Below, one piece after another: positions 8,593 to 15,596 of a DNA stretch of 64,000 nucleotides (position 1 is its first letter; the number at the start of each line of letters is the position of its first letter). The stretch is from contig DKFC01000012.1 in NCBI GenBank assembly GCA_002452745.1, positions 62,001-126,000 of the forward strand. Reading direction: 5' to 3'. The translations under genes and the position numbers were made by a program. Source of the DNA: Firmicutes bacterium UBA6806 (GTDB lineage Bacteria; Bacillota; Clostridia; Peptostreptococcales; Acidaminobacteraceae). The notes beneath the pieces are model-generated. The model was not told the DNA's origin, ran no database searches, and saw only the letters and a program-made list of their open reading frames with translations.

Positions 8593-9528
8593 ATGTTTAA
8601 AAAGAGAGAAAGTGAACCGGTATCGATAAAGGAGAAACATTATAAATACGTATTGGAAGAGGACTATGAACGTTATGTTTCGTCGCGTTCCTCCCTCGAA
8701 TTTAAACAGCTTGAAATTGCAGGAACTACATTAAAGTATATTGAGAGAGGGCAAGGACCGTTAATCCTCATGTTACCTGGCTCAACTGGCAAGGGAATTT
8801 CGTTTTACGAGTATATATTGGACTTGTCAATCCGATATCGTGTTGTTGCAATTGATTACCCTGTGGCAAACTCATTGGAACACCTTGTTGAAATGATTCG
8901 TATTGCCGTTGAAAGGCTTCAAGTAGACGAGCAGCCTACATATGTCCTGGCAAATTCATTTGGGTCGGTGATTCTTCAAGAATTGCTGATTAAAGAACCC
9001 AAGTTATTTGACCATGTGATTTTCATGCATGGTGTCAGCAAAGACAGTCTGGTTTCAAAAAAAGTGGTCAAAATGAATCAGAAATCCATTAACAGTTTTT
9101 TAAAATCCATCAGCTTTTTAAAATTCTCCAGTTTTCAAAAGCGCTTTTCAAAGCGGCTCAGAAGCAGCATGCACATCTACCCTGAAAACATAAGCCTGAG
9201 GCTGTTTTGGGAGGGCTTTTACGAAGAGATGTTGTATAGCACCACACAAGAGGAAATGATCTCCAATTACACTTTCATGAAGGATTTCTGGTATCATAGA
9301 CTCTACAGCAAAGAGCAGTTTGAACCAGTGAAGTCACCTGTGATTATCATCGAATCCTTTGCAGATATGGATGCGGAACTGCCTGAGAAATTGGCGCTCT
9401 GTTCTCTGTTCCCATCTCATGAAATGCTGATGCTGAAAGGAGATTCAAACCTCTCCATGATTAAAAATAGAGAGGAAATTGTGGCGTTTATTCAAAAGGT
9501 CTTGCCCAAACCGGTTAAAGAATCCTAA
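8593..9528 (+). CDS. Alpha/beta-hydrolase-fold protein with altered active site
   Basis: A 311-residue soluble protein. Residues about 40-300 follow the alpha/beta hydrolase pattern: strand and oxyanion turn LILMLPGSTGKG, strand VVAIDYPV, then a nucleophile elbow LANSFGSV with Ser122. Two things are odd. The elbow is N-S-F-G instead of G-x-S-x-G, so the small residue before Ser is Asn. Near the C-terminus, where the catalytic His should follow a strand, the sequence reads LKGDSNLSMIKNREE, with no His. The acid could be in FADMDAEL. The protein may be a divergent hydrolase or a non-catalytic binding protein. It stands alone between divergent two-component genes and the MotA-like gene, and I cannot assign a substrate. 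Confidence 0.7.
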   Translation: MFKKRESEPVSIKEKHYKYVLEEDYERYVSSRSSLEFKQLEIAGTTLKYIERGQGPLILMLPGSTGKGISFYEYILDLSIRYRVVAIDYPVANSLEHLVEMIRIAVERLQVDEQPTYVLANSFGSVILQELLIKEPKLFDHVIFMHGVSKDSLVSKKVVKMNQKSINSFLKSISFLKFSSFQKRFSKRLRSSMHIYPENISLRLFWEGFYEEMLYSTTQEEMISNYTFMKDFWYHRLYSKEQFEPVKSPVIIIESFADMDAELPEKLALCSLFPSHEMLMLKGDSNLSMIKNREEIVAFIQKVLPKPVKES

Positions 9529-9587
9529 ATAGACTTGTTACAATTTTATGAATTTAAAACGTGATAAAGATACCAAATCGTATAGAG

Positions 9588-9645
9588 GCGATGTTCTTTG
9601 AGAAGGGTAAAATCAACCATTTCGTAGAGGGAACATCGCTATTTT
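9588..9645 (+). terminator. Probable terminator after the hydrolase-like gene
   Basis: GCGATGTTC (9588-9596) pairs with GAACATCGC (9631-9639) over a 34-base loop, followed by TATTTTGATTTT. The long loop makes it less certain than the others. Confidence 0.5.
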
Positions 9646-9711
9646 GATTTTGGATGAGTACTATTAAAAAATACTTAAAATATTGTTATGATTCCTTTAC
9701 AGGCGGTTATT

Positions 9712-9740
9712 TTGAAAACAGATATGGTAACATATATATA
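9712..9740 (+). promoter_or_regulatory. Promoter of the MotA-like/OmpA-like pair
   Basis: -35 TTGAAA (9712-9717), 17-base spacer, -10 TATATA (9735-9740), about 60 bases upstream of the start with TAGGAGGT before the ATG at 9804. Confidence 0.6.
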
Positions 9741-9803
9741 CAGAGCACCAAATTTGGAATCATTTTAATGTATATAGGAATAATCATTTTTAGGAGGTAG
9801 AGT

Positions 9804-10739
9804 ATGATTCAAATGATTTTGAGCATGAACCCTATAGGACAGCTAATAATCGGCATAATAGTCCTCATTCTTTTATTTACGGTTGTGGCACTTTTAAGAA
9901 TCAAGGCGAGATATTTAGGGCTTATATATGATATGACTGAACACGAGAACAGAAAAAACGCCGTGTTCAAAAGTGAAATCAACAATGCCATCGTCGACGA
10001 TTTTAAATCGGCACAATCCTTGAAAATTCAGGAGATAAACACACCAGCAGTTATCGACAAGAACATCAGTCAATTTTTAAATAAGACCTTAATGGCAGAG
10101 CGATTTGTTCAGCGGTCATCAGGACTTATGATTATCTTGGGATTGGTTGGAACTTTCTTTGGACTGACCCTTTCAATCTCTGAACTGGTTTCTCTGCTGA
10201 GCAATACAAATGAAACCATCGTCGGGGATGTCAATATGATAACAGGGGGCTTATTGAGCTCTATCAACGGCATGTCCGTGGCGTTTGTCACTTCTCTTTT
10301 TGGGATTACGGCTTCTATTATTGTCAACTTAATGACTATTTTAGTCGGTGTTCACGAAACTAGAGAAAATTATATTTCAGTGGCTGAGGAGTACCTTGAC
10401 AATAATTTAGGACTTAAAGTTCAAGACTTGGCACACACTGATGAAAATGGAAAGACACCACTTGAAAATGCATTTGAAGCACTTGGAGAACAATTGGCTA
10501 AGAGCTTAGATGATGTGGCTCAACAGATGAGTTATCGACTTACAGTAGCTTCATCCAATATGAAGGATACGGCAGATACCATAGAGAGAAGTTTGGGACA
10601 ATTTGATAATTCCATCAAAACATTCTCAGACAATACAAGAGACTTTTCAGAGTTTAATCATCACTTGAAAACCAATATCCAAAGGATGTCAGTGGCTTTT
10701 GAAGATCTCACCGAGGGACTTAAAGACACTAAAAAGTAG
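9804..10739 (+). CDS. MotA/TolQ/ExbB-family proton-channel subunit (ZorA-like)
   Basis: A 311-residue membrane protein with three membrane segments, at about 13-32, 106-130 and 158-182. The last two form the MotA_ExbB core, with LGLVGTFFGLTLSISEL and the GMSVAFVTSLFGITASI segment that is typical of the family. A cytoplasmic tail from about 190 to 311 is helical and probably a coiled coil. The next gene encodes the ion-channel partner with an OmpA domain, so the two should form a proton- or sodium-driven rotary complex. The pair is more like ZorAB of the Zorya defence system than flagellar MotAB, because of the long tail and the partner's N-terminus. No flagellar genes and no zorC, zorD or zorE are nearby. 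Confidence 0.8.
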   Translation: MIQMILSMNPIGQLIIGIIVLILLFTVVALLRIKARYLGLIYDMTEHENRKNAVFKSEINNAIVDDFKSAQSLKIQEINTPAVIDKNISQFLNKTLMAERFVQRSSGLMIILGLVGTFFGLTLSISELVSLLSNTNETIVGDVNMITGGLLSSINGMSVAFVTSLFGITASIIVNLMTILVGVHETRENYISVAEEYLDNNLGLKVQDLAHTDENGKTPLENAFEALGEQLAKSLDDVAQQMSYRLTVASSNMKDTADTIERSLGQFDNSIKTFSDNTRDFSEFNHHLKTNIQRMSVAFEDLTEGLKDTKK

Positions 10740-10757
10740 AGGAAGTGAGGCGGCATT

Positions 10758-11705
10758 ATGAAAGCGAAGAGAAGACGCGTTCATCAAGTTGATCAAGAAA
10801 ACTTCTGGCCTTCCTTTACCGATATGATTTCCACCATTGCCATTATATTGTTCTTCGTCATGTTCTTGATGTATATAAACAATATTGTAACTGGCAAAAA
10901 TCTGGAATTCATGAAAAAGGAACTTGATGATACGCAGAAACAATTGGAAGCCAGTAAACTTGAAATCAGTCAAGCAGAAGAGAACTTAAGGCTTTTAAAA
11001 ACAGATTTGGATAAAACCATGGCAGAAGTTGAAGCGGGACAAATTGCTCTAAAACTCTCCCAAGAAGAAATAGATGCACAAAAAGAAGTTATAGCAAGCA
11101 GCAATCAAGAGCTTGGAAACCTTAGACAGAAGCTACAGGGGATTGCAGTACTTAGGCTGGATGTACTCACAGCAGTCAAAGACAGCATAGAGTCAAACTT
11201 GGGCAAGACCAATTCATCTGGTGAGGAACTTGTCACCATCAGTGATACAGGTAACATCGTCATAAATGAGAGCCTTGTCTTTGATACAGATTCATATGTG
11301 ATTAAAGAAGGTGGTAAACAGTTGCTGGGTCAGTTGGCCAAGTCGTTTGAAGAGGTTCTCAAAGACCCTGAGATTAGGGCGAGCATAGACTCAATCAACA
11401 TACAGGGACATACCGATGAACGTGGAAGCGGCAGTTACAACCGCGAACTGGGTTCAAAGAGGGCAACAGCAGTGGTTAATTACTTGATGACATCAAATCC
11501 AAACTTAGAGAGCACTTTCGGGCAGTACTTTATGGCTAGTTCGTTTTCTGAATACAGAAAAGCTGTCTCTGGAACGACAGAGGATGCCTATGCAAAGAAT
11601 AGAAGGATTGAAATCAGTGTCATCTTAAAAGATTCTCACATACAAGATGTTCTCAACGAGTACCTCAAAGAATCTTTGAAGGCGTTTGAAGAGATTCAAA
11701 ACTGA
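10758..11705 (+). CDS. OmpA/MotB-family stator partner (ZorB-like)
   Basis: A 315-residue protein with one membrane segment at about 22-42. It starts with basic residues, then FWPSFTDMISTIAII; Asp22 lies at the edge of the membrane helix where MotB and ZorB carry the ion-binding Asp. A long heptad-rich coiled coil follows (about 47-125), then an OmpA-like peptidoglycan-binding domain (about 160-300) with INIQGHTDERG and YNRELGSKRA, which is the DAP-binding region. The FWPSFTDM pattern is close to ZorB. It starts 18 bases after the MotA-like gene and ends before a strong terminator, so the operon has two genes only. The likely role is a cell-wall-anchored, ion-driven motor; what it drives is unknown. 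Confidence 0.82.
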   Translation: MKAKRRRVHQVDQENFWPSFTDMISTIAIILFFVMFLMYINNIVTGKNLEFMKKELDDTQKQLEASKLEISQAEENLRLLKTDLDKTMAEVEAGQIALKLSQEEIDAQKEVIASSNQELGNLRQKLQGIAVLRLDVLTAVKDSIESNLGKTNSSGEELVTISDTGNIVINESLVFDTDSYVIKEGGKQLLGQLAKSFEEVLKDPEIRASIDSINIQGHTDERGSGSYNRELGSKRATAVVNYLMTSNPNLESTFGQYFMASSFSEYRKAVSGTTEDAYAKNRRIEISVILKDSHIQDVLNEYLKESLKAFEEIQN

Positions 11706-11750
11706 GCCTCAAAATGAGAGAATCAACTCTAAATTAAATAAAATGACTTC

Positions 11751-11784
11751 AAAAACCGATGAAAGAAATTTCATCGGTTTTTTA
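11751..11784 (+). terminator. Strong terminator after the stator-like pair
   Basis: Perfect 12-bp stem AAACCGATGAAA/TTTCATCGGTTT (11753-11764 with 11769-11780), GAAA loop, then T-run. It closes the two-gene operon. Confidence 0.85.
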
Positions 11785-11925
11785 TAATGACAAAAATTGA
11801 CACGAAAAAGTCATTAACTCGTAATCAGATTTTTATGGTGAAGACACACAAAAACGCTATAATGAGGAGAGAAGAATCAACCCTTAAACGCAATTATTTA
11901 AGTTATGGACATAAGAGAGGTTATT

Positions 11926-14589
11926 ATGAAGAAACGCATTGGCATCATGTTGGCATTAATGGTAATTATGACTCAGTGTTTGGGGTTTGCAGCGTATGTA
12001 GACATTTATGAGTCCTACGGAGAACTGGAAAACTTAGCAGATGGCGTCACCAAACAGACGATTATGCGATACACAAGTGAAGGCTGGCTCAACATAAACG
12101 TTGTACGGGCTAATTTAAATGAACAAATGGATTTAACTGTATTGACAGATTCGTATTTGTCAAGCCGAGATACACTTTCCAACTTGCTGGATAAGAATAA
12201 CGAAGATCACTCAGTAGTAGCAGCCATCAATAGTGATTTCTTTGATACAGCCAATAACACCACCATGGGAAATCTCGTGAGAGACGGGAAAGTACTGACA
12301 ACAAGTGTGGGATCAAATGAGTTTGCATCTTTTAATGTCACAAAAGACAATCTTCCATATATAGGGTATATCAATTCACCCAATAACTCTTTTACAAATG
12401 GAACGTATACGCAAAAGCTCACTTATATCAACAAACCTTATCTTTCATATGACAGAAGTATTTTGTTTACAACAGATTGGGCGACAACTTCCTATGGCAA
12501 GACCCTTGATAAAGACATTTTGGAATTGTTAGTGGTAGATGACGTTGTCAAAGAGATTAGACGTATGGGAAATCCCTTTACAATTCCTGAAAACGGATAT
12601 GTCATTGCCTGCGTTGGCGCTGATATAGGAGCTGTTCAAACTCATTTCAAAGTGGGTGATAAATTGACTTTGAACTATGATGTCAATTTTAGATTCATGG
12701 ATTTGAGTATTGGCGGCGGGGCGCAAATTGTATCCAATGGGAAAGTGATTGAGAATTTTTCTCAAAATATCTCAGGAAAACATCCAAGAAGCGCCGTGGG
12801 CATTACAAAAGATAGAAAACAAATTATCATGGTCACTATAGACGGCAGAACAACGGCTTTTAGAGGGGTTACCCAGACAGAGCTTGGTCAGATTATGATT
12901 GGGTTGGGTGCATATGAGGCCATCAATTTAGATGGCGGCGGTTCTTCTCAAATGGTGATTCAATCGCCTTGGGAAGATAGTCCTAGGACTGTAAACTACC
13001 CGTCAGATGGAAGCGAACGTAAGATGTATACTGGCCTTGCTATTGCCAAAGTCTTATCGGAGACACCAACACTTTTAAAGGCAAAAATTGACATGGAGTC
13101 GCCTAATTTGGTATTGGGAACGAAGACGCCAATTGAGTTGAGGGTTATTGACTCAAACTACGTGCCAGTTACAGTGGATGCCTCTAAAGTACAGTGGGAG
13201 CTAACTGGAATAGAGGGCTCAATTAAAGATGGATTCTTAGTGGCTTCTGGTACAGGTGCTGGGAAGATTAAAGCCGAATATAACGGATTGGTCGCAGAGG
13301 GGATTATTCACGTCTATGATAATGCTGTGAAACTCAACGTCTCACCAGCAGTTATAAAAGTAGACAAAGGAGAGAACAAGGCATTGACCTTCTCAGTGAC
13401 CACAAGCGATGGCAAGACCATTGAACTGTCAAGTGATTCTGTTAAGGCAACTGTTCCTGAAATGGTCGGTGCATATGATGCTGAAACAGGATCGTTCCAG
13501 GCGGGAAATCAAGTACAACAAGCTGTGGTTACATTTGAATTCAACGGTTTGAAGACTTATATACCAGCGGCAGTGGGAACTCAGAAGTCTATACTAGCCA
13601 CTTTTGAAACACCAACAGGGAAATTTGTTGGCTATCCAGAGACAGTTAAAGGACGATACAGAGAAATTCCAATGCCTAAAAATGGCGCACAAGCGGGCTT
13701 AATTGAATATGACTTTTCGGCGTCTTCTGACACAAGAGCCGCATATGTGGAGTTCAATGAGCCAATAGGGTTGCCTGATAATACCCAATCAATTGGACTT
13801 TGGGCATTTGGAGATTATGGAAACGATCATTGGCTCAGAGGAAAAGTAACCGATGCAAAGGGCAATTCCACAAATATCACATTTTCAAGACATGTTGACT
13901 GGGAAGGCTGGAAGTATCTCACAGCTGAATTGCCAGCCAACTTCGAACAACCGGCACAGTTAAATCGCGTGTATCTCGTTGAAACGGATGGTGAATTAAA
14001 AGACTCGGGAACGATTTTGATAGATGATATCACAGCGGTTATTGGACAAAAGATTATCGTACAAGTTCCTGAAAACGTCACGAAAATAAAAGCGGCAGAA
14101 GCCTATGAGCTGCCATCAACTTTGAAGACAAAAGCACAGACCATCGCTTTTAGTGAAAAGGCGACGGATTTGTTTAAAGAAGCTATTCTAAAGAATGCAA
14201 AGGCAACTATACAAGTGGACAGTTCGGCAGCATATACCACTGTGAAGCTGAACAATGTCAACAACTCAATTCGAACAAATGGCTATAAGCAATGGGTTAA
14301 GCTAATTGAAATGGCAGGGCAGACACAGCAAAAGCCAGTGGTGGTCATCATGAATGATATCAATAAATTCAGTGACAAATACGAAGGTGAGCTTTTAATG
14401 ACAGAGCTTTCAAAGATTCAGTCGCAAGGTGTGGATGTGTGTGTCATCTATCCAACAACTGCGCAAAAGTATAACATACAAACTGTCAATGGCATCTCTG
14501 TGATTTCGGTTCCAAGAATTCAAACAGAGTTAAAGGGCGTAAAATTAGCGGCAGAGGGCAAGAAATTATACTTTGAAGTCATCAAATAA
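11926..14589 (+). CDS. Exported phosphodiester glycosidase family (NAGPA-domain) protein
   Basis: An 887-residue exported protein. I chose ATG 11926, which has AGAGAGG upstream and gives a clean signal peptide (MKKRIGIMLALMVIMTQ, cleavage after GFAA); a start seven codons earlier would spoil it. Residues about 60-380 form the NAGPA/DUF2233 domain, with INSDFFD, a GNLVRDG turn, RSAVGITKDRK and the catalytic-region NLDGGGSSQM. This family removes N-acetylglucosamine or similar caps from phosphodiesters, or acts on exopolysaccharides and wall polymers. Two Ig-like segments follow (about 390-560), then a jelly-roll carbohydrate-binding-like region (about 570-700, with SIGLWAFGDYG and LIDDI) and a C-terminal segment that resembles the end of a phosphoesterase domain without its metal motifs. 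It is probably attached to or active on the cell envelope. Confidence 0.82.
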   Translation: MKKRIGIMLALMVIMTQCLGFAAYVDIYESYGELENLADGVTKQTIMRYTSEGWLNINVVRANLNEQMDLTVLTDSYLSSRDTLSNLLDKNNEDHSVVAAINSDFFDTANNTTMGNLVRDGKVLTTSVGSNEFASFNVTKDNLPYIGYINSPNNSFTNGTYTQKLTYINKPYLSYDRSILFTTDWATTSYGKTLDKDILELLVVDDVVKEIRRMGNPFTIPENGYVIACVGADIGAVQTHFKVGDKLTLNYDVNFRFMDLSIGGGAQIVSNGKVIENFSQNISGKHPRSAVGITKDRKQIIMVTIDGRTTAFRGVTQTELGQIMIGLGAYEAINLDGGGSSQMVIQSPWEDSPRTVNYPSDGSERKMYTGLAIAKVLSETPTLLKAKIDMESPNLVLGTKTPIELRVIDSNYVPVTVDASKVQWELTGIEGSIKDGFLVASGTGAGKIKAEYNGLVAEGIIHVYDNAVKLNVSPAVIKVDKGENKALTFSVTTSDGKTIELSSDSVKATVPEMVGAYDAETGSFQAGNQVQQAVVTFEFNGLKTYIPAAVGTQKSILATFETPTGKFVGYPETVKGRYREIPMPKNGAQAGLIEYDFSASSDTRAAYVEFNEPIGLPDNTQSIGLWAFGDYGNDHWLRGKVTDAKGNSTNITFSRHVDWEGWKYLTAELPANFEQPAQLNRVYLVETDGELKDSGTILIDDITAVIGQKIIVQVPENVTKIKAAEAYELPSTLKTKAQTIAFSEKATDLFKEAILKNAKATIQVDSSAAYTTVKLNNVNNSIRTNGYKQWVKLIEMAGQTQQKPVVVIMNDINKFSDKYEGELLMTELSKIQSQGVDVCVIYPTTAQKYNIQTVNGISVISVPRIQTELKGVKLAAEGKKLYFEVIK

Positions 14590-14618
14590 GGGGATAAATT
14601 TAAAACTTAAAATAATAG

Positions 14619-14651
14619 GGAGACCCGTCAGATGGACTGGTCTCCTTTTTA
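14619..14651 (+). terminator. Terminator after the phosphodiester glycosidase gene
   Basis: Stem GGAGACC/GGTCTCC (14619-14625 with 14639-14645) followed by TTTTT. The next promoter's -35 lies inside this hairpin. Confidence 0.8.
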
Positions 14652-14661
14652 ATGGTATAAT
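14633..14661 (+). promoter_or_regulatory. Promoter of the leader and zinc-ribbon/S4 gene
   Basis: Extended -10 (TGG before TATAAT, 14656-14661) with a weak -35 TGGACT (14633-14638) and 17-base spacing. The expected start near 14668 gives a leader of about 350 bases before the gene at 15017. Confidence 0.6.
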
Positions 14662-14714
14662 ATAAAGGCGGTAAGTCGCTTAACTAAAATCATAAATTAG
14701 ATCAAGGAGGATAT

Positions 14715-14735
14715 ATGACACCTTCAATAAACTAA
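14715..14735 (+). CDS. Six-codon leader ORF (MTPSIN)
   Basis: ATG-ACA-CCT-TCA-ATA-AAC-TAA, with an excellent AAGGAGG site four to five bases upstream. Its last codons and stop overlap AAACTAATCC (14729-14738), one arm of a long leader hairpin, so a ribosome held here would block that pairing. The position, strong initiation site and short length are those of an attenuator leader peptide. The function is inferred. Confidence 0.55.
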   Translation: MTPSIN

Positions 14736-14853
14736 TCCGGTAAAATTGAGCAAGTCACAAAGCCTTTCAAATGAAGAGAGGTTATTTTTGACGCTCGGAG
14801 GATTGGTTTAGTCATAGCCTTGTAAAGATAAGACAGGCATGGCCTGTTTTTTT
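14729..14853 (+). promoter_or_regulatory. Attenuator-like leader structure with internal terminator
   Basis: AAACTAATCC (14729-14738) can pair with GGATTGGTTT (14800-14809), with one G-U pair, and GAGC-aa-GTCA (14748-14757) with TGAC-GCTC (14789-14796), forming one long hairpin. A separate terminator follows: ACAGGC/GCCTGT (14833-14838 with 14842-14847) and a run of seven T. GCCTTGT (14817-14823) can pair with ACAGGC and thereby prevent the terminator. The gene at 15017 would be expressed only on read-through. Confidence 0.55.
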
Positions 14854-14901
14854 ATATAAAAAATGAACAGCAACCCCTCCGAGTGGAAGGGAGGAAATCA
14901 T

Positions 14902-14943
14902 ATGGGAACACCTTCATGGATGATTATAATCAGTCAATTATAA
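14902..14943 (+). CDS. Thirteen-codon leader ORF (MGTPSWMIIISQL)
   Basis: ATG 14902 is seven bases after AAGGGAGG. The ORF shares the ACACCTTCA string and the T-P-S residues with the first leader ORF. A perfect 9-bp hairpin, TGATTATAA/TTATAATCA (14921-14929 with 14938-14946), covers its 3' half and ends at the AGGAGG of the next leader ORF, so translation here could open that site. Confidence 0.45.
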   Translation: MGTPSWMIIISQL

Positions 14944-14962
14944 TCAGGAGGCATAACCAAAT

Positions 14963-15010
14963 ATGAAACGAAACATGCTTATGTCTCCAACTTCAAAAAT
15001 GGAGGCATAG
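14963..15010 (+). CDS. Fifteen-codon leader ORF (MKRNMLMSPTSKMEA)
   Basis: ATG 14963 follows AGGAGG (14946-14951). Its stop codon (15008-15010) overlaps the GGAGG/GAGG sequences that serve the main gene at 15017, which suggests translational coupling. It also contains an S-P-T-S stretch, similar to the T-P-S of the two upstream leader ORFs. Confidence 0.45.
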   Translation: MKRNMLMSPTSKMEA

Positions 15011-15016
15011 AGGCAT

Positions 15017-15520
15017 ATGAACAGCGAAACGCTATATTTAAATTGGAACTTTGGTGAAATAACGGCTGAAAAGGTTGAGAGGTATTGCCATAACTGTGGT
15101 AAAAAAGTTTTGTTTTCTGATTCTTTGGTTCGGAGACAAAATGCAAACGGAAAAAATATTCATCATTATGCCATATACAAATGTGAAAGAGGGCATACAT
15201 GGAACCGTAAAATTGAACAGTTTAAAGCCGTTTGCAACCTTGAAAATAAAGTGGAAGTTTCACCAGAGGTTTTGGAAAGCTCGGATAAAAAACCCATTGA
15301 ACTGTTGACATTATGTGCAAGTGGGTACCGAGAAGTGCGCATCAGATTGATTGTTAAAAGCAAAATTCGAATAGATAAGTTGCTTTCAGAACAAATTGAA
15401 GACCTTTCAAGAAATCAGTTGAACAAGTGGTTTGATAAAAATAAAATATTGTTGGATAACCAGTTTATCAAACACAGTCAAAAAATCATAGGCGAGCATA
15501 CGCTCAGTATTTTACTTTAA
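15017..15520 (+). CDS. Zinc-ribbon and S4-like RNA-binding domain protein
   Basis: A 167-residue soluble protein of a type I do not know by name. Residues 24-60 hold a probable zinc site: C24-x2-C27 and C56-x3-H60 (YKCERGH). Residues about 115-165 match the S4 RNA-binding fold seen in RluB, Hsp15 and RqcP: RIDKLL, then LSRNQLNKWFDKNKILLDNQ, then a GEHTLSI end. The order zinc ribbon followed by S4 is unusual. S4 proteins bind structured rRNA or tRNA, and Hsp15 and RqcP act on stalled 50S subunits. A leader with three short ORFs and a conditional terminator precedes it, the arrangement of genes induced when ribosomes stall. A ribosome-protection or rescue role is therefore proposed, not shown. 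The gene ends at a strong terminator. Confidence 0.65.
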   Translation: MNSETLYLNWNFGEITAEKVERYCHNCGKKVLFSDSLVRRQNANGKNIHHYAIYKCERGHTWNRKIEQFKAVCNLENKVEVSPEVLESSDKKPIELLTLCASGYREVRIRLIVKSKIRIDKLLSEQIEDLSRNQLNKWFDKNKILLDNQFIKHSQKIIGEHTLSILL

Positions 15521-15525
15521 ATTTG

Positions 15526-15566
15526 AAAAGCCCCTGAAATGCCTTTATAGCATTCAGGGGCTTTGA
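15526..15566. terminator. Bidirectional terminator between convergent genes
   Basis: AAAGCCCCTGAAATGC pairs with GCATTCAGGGGCTTT (15527-15542 with 15550-15564) with one bulged base, in the gap between the S4 gene and the convergent GGDEF gene. Confidence 0.85.
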
Positions 15567-15596
15567 TAGCATTTAGAGGCTTTAAATTTCAATTGT

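Noticed and set aside
11787..12011. Rightward ORF before the phosphodiester glycosidase gene
   Set aside because: It overlaps the true gene in another frame and begins inside the preceding terminator region.
9804..14589. Complete Zorya defence system
   Set aside because: Only ZorA- and ZorB-like genes are present; no helicase or nuclease component (zorC, zorD, zorE) is encoded nearby.
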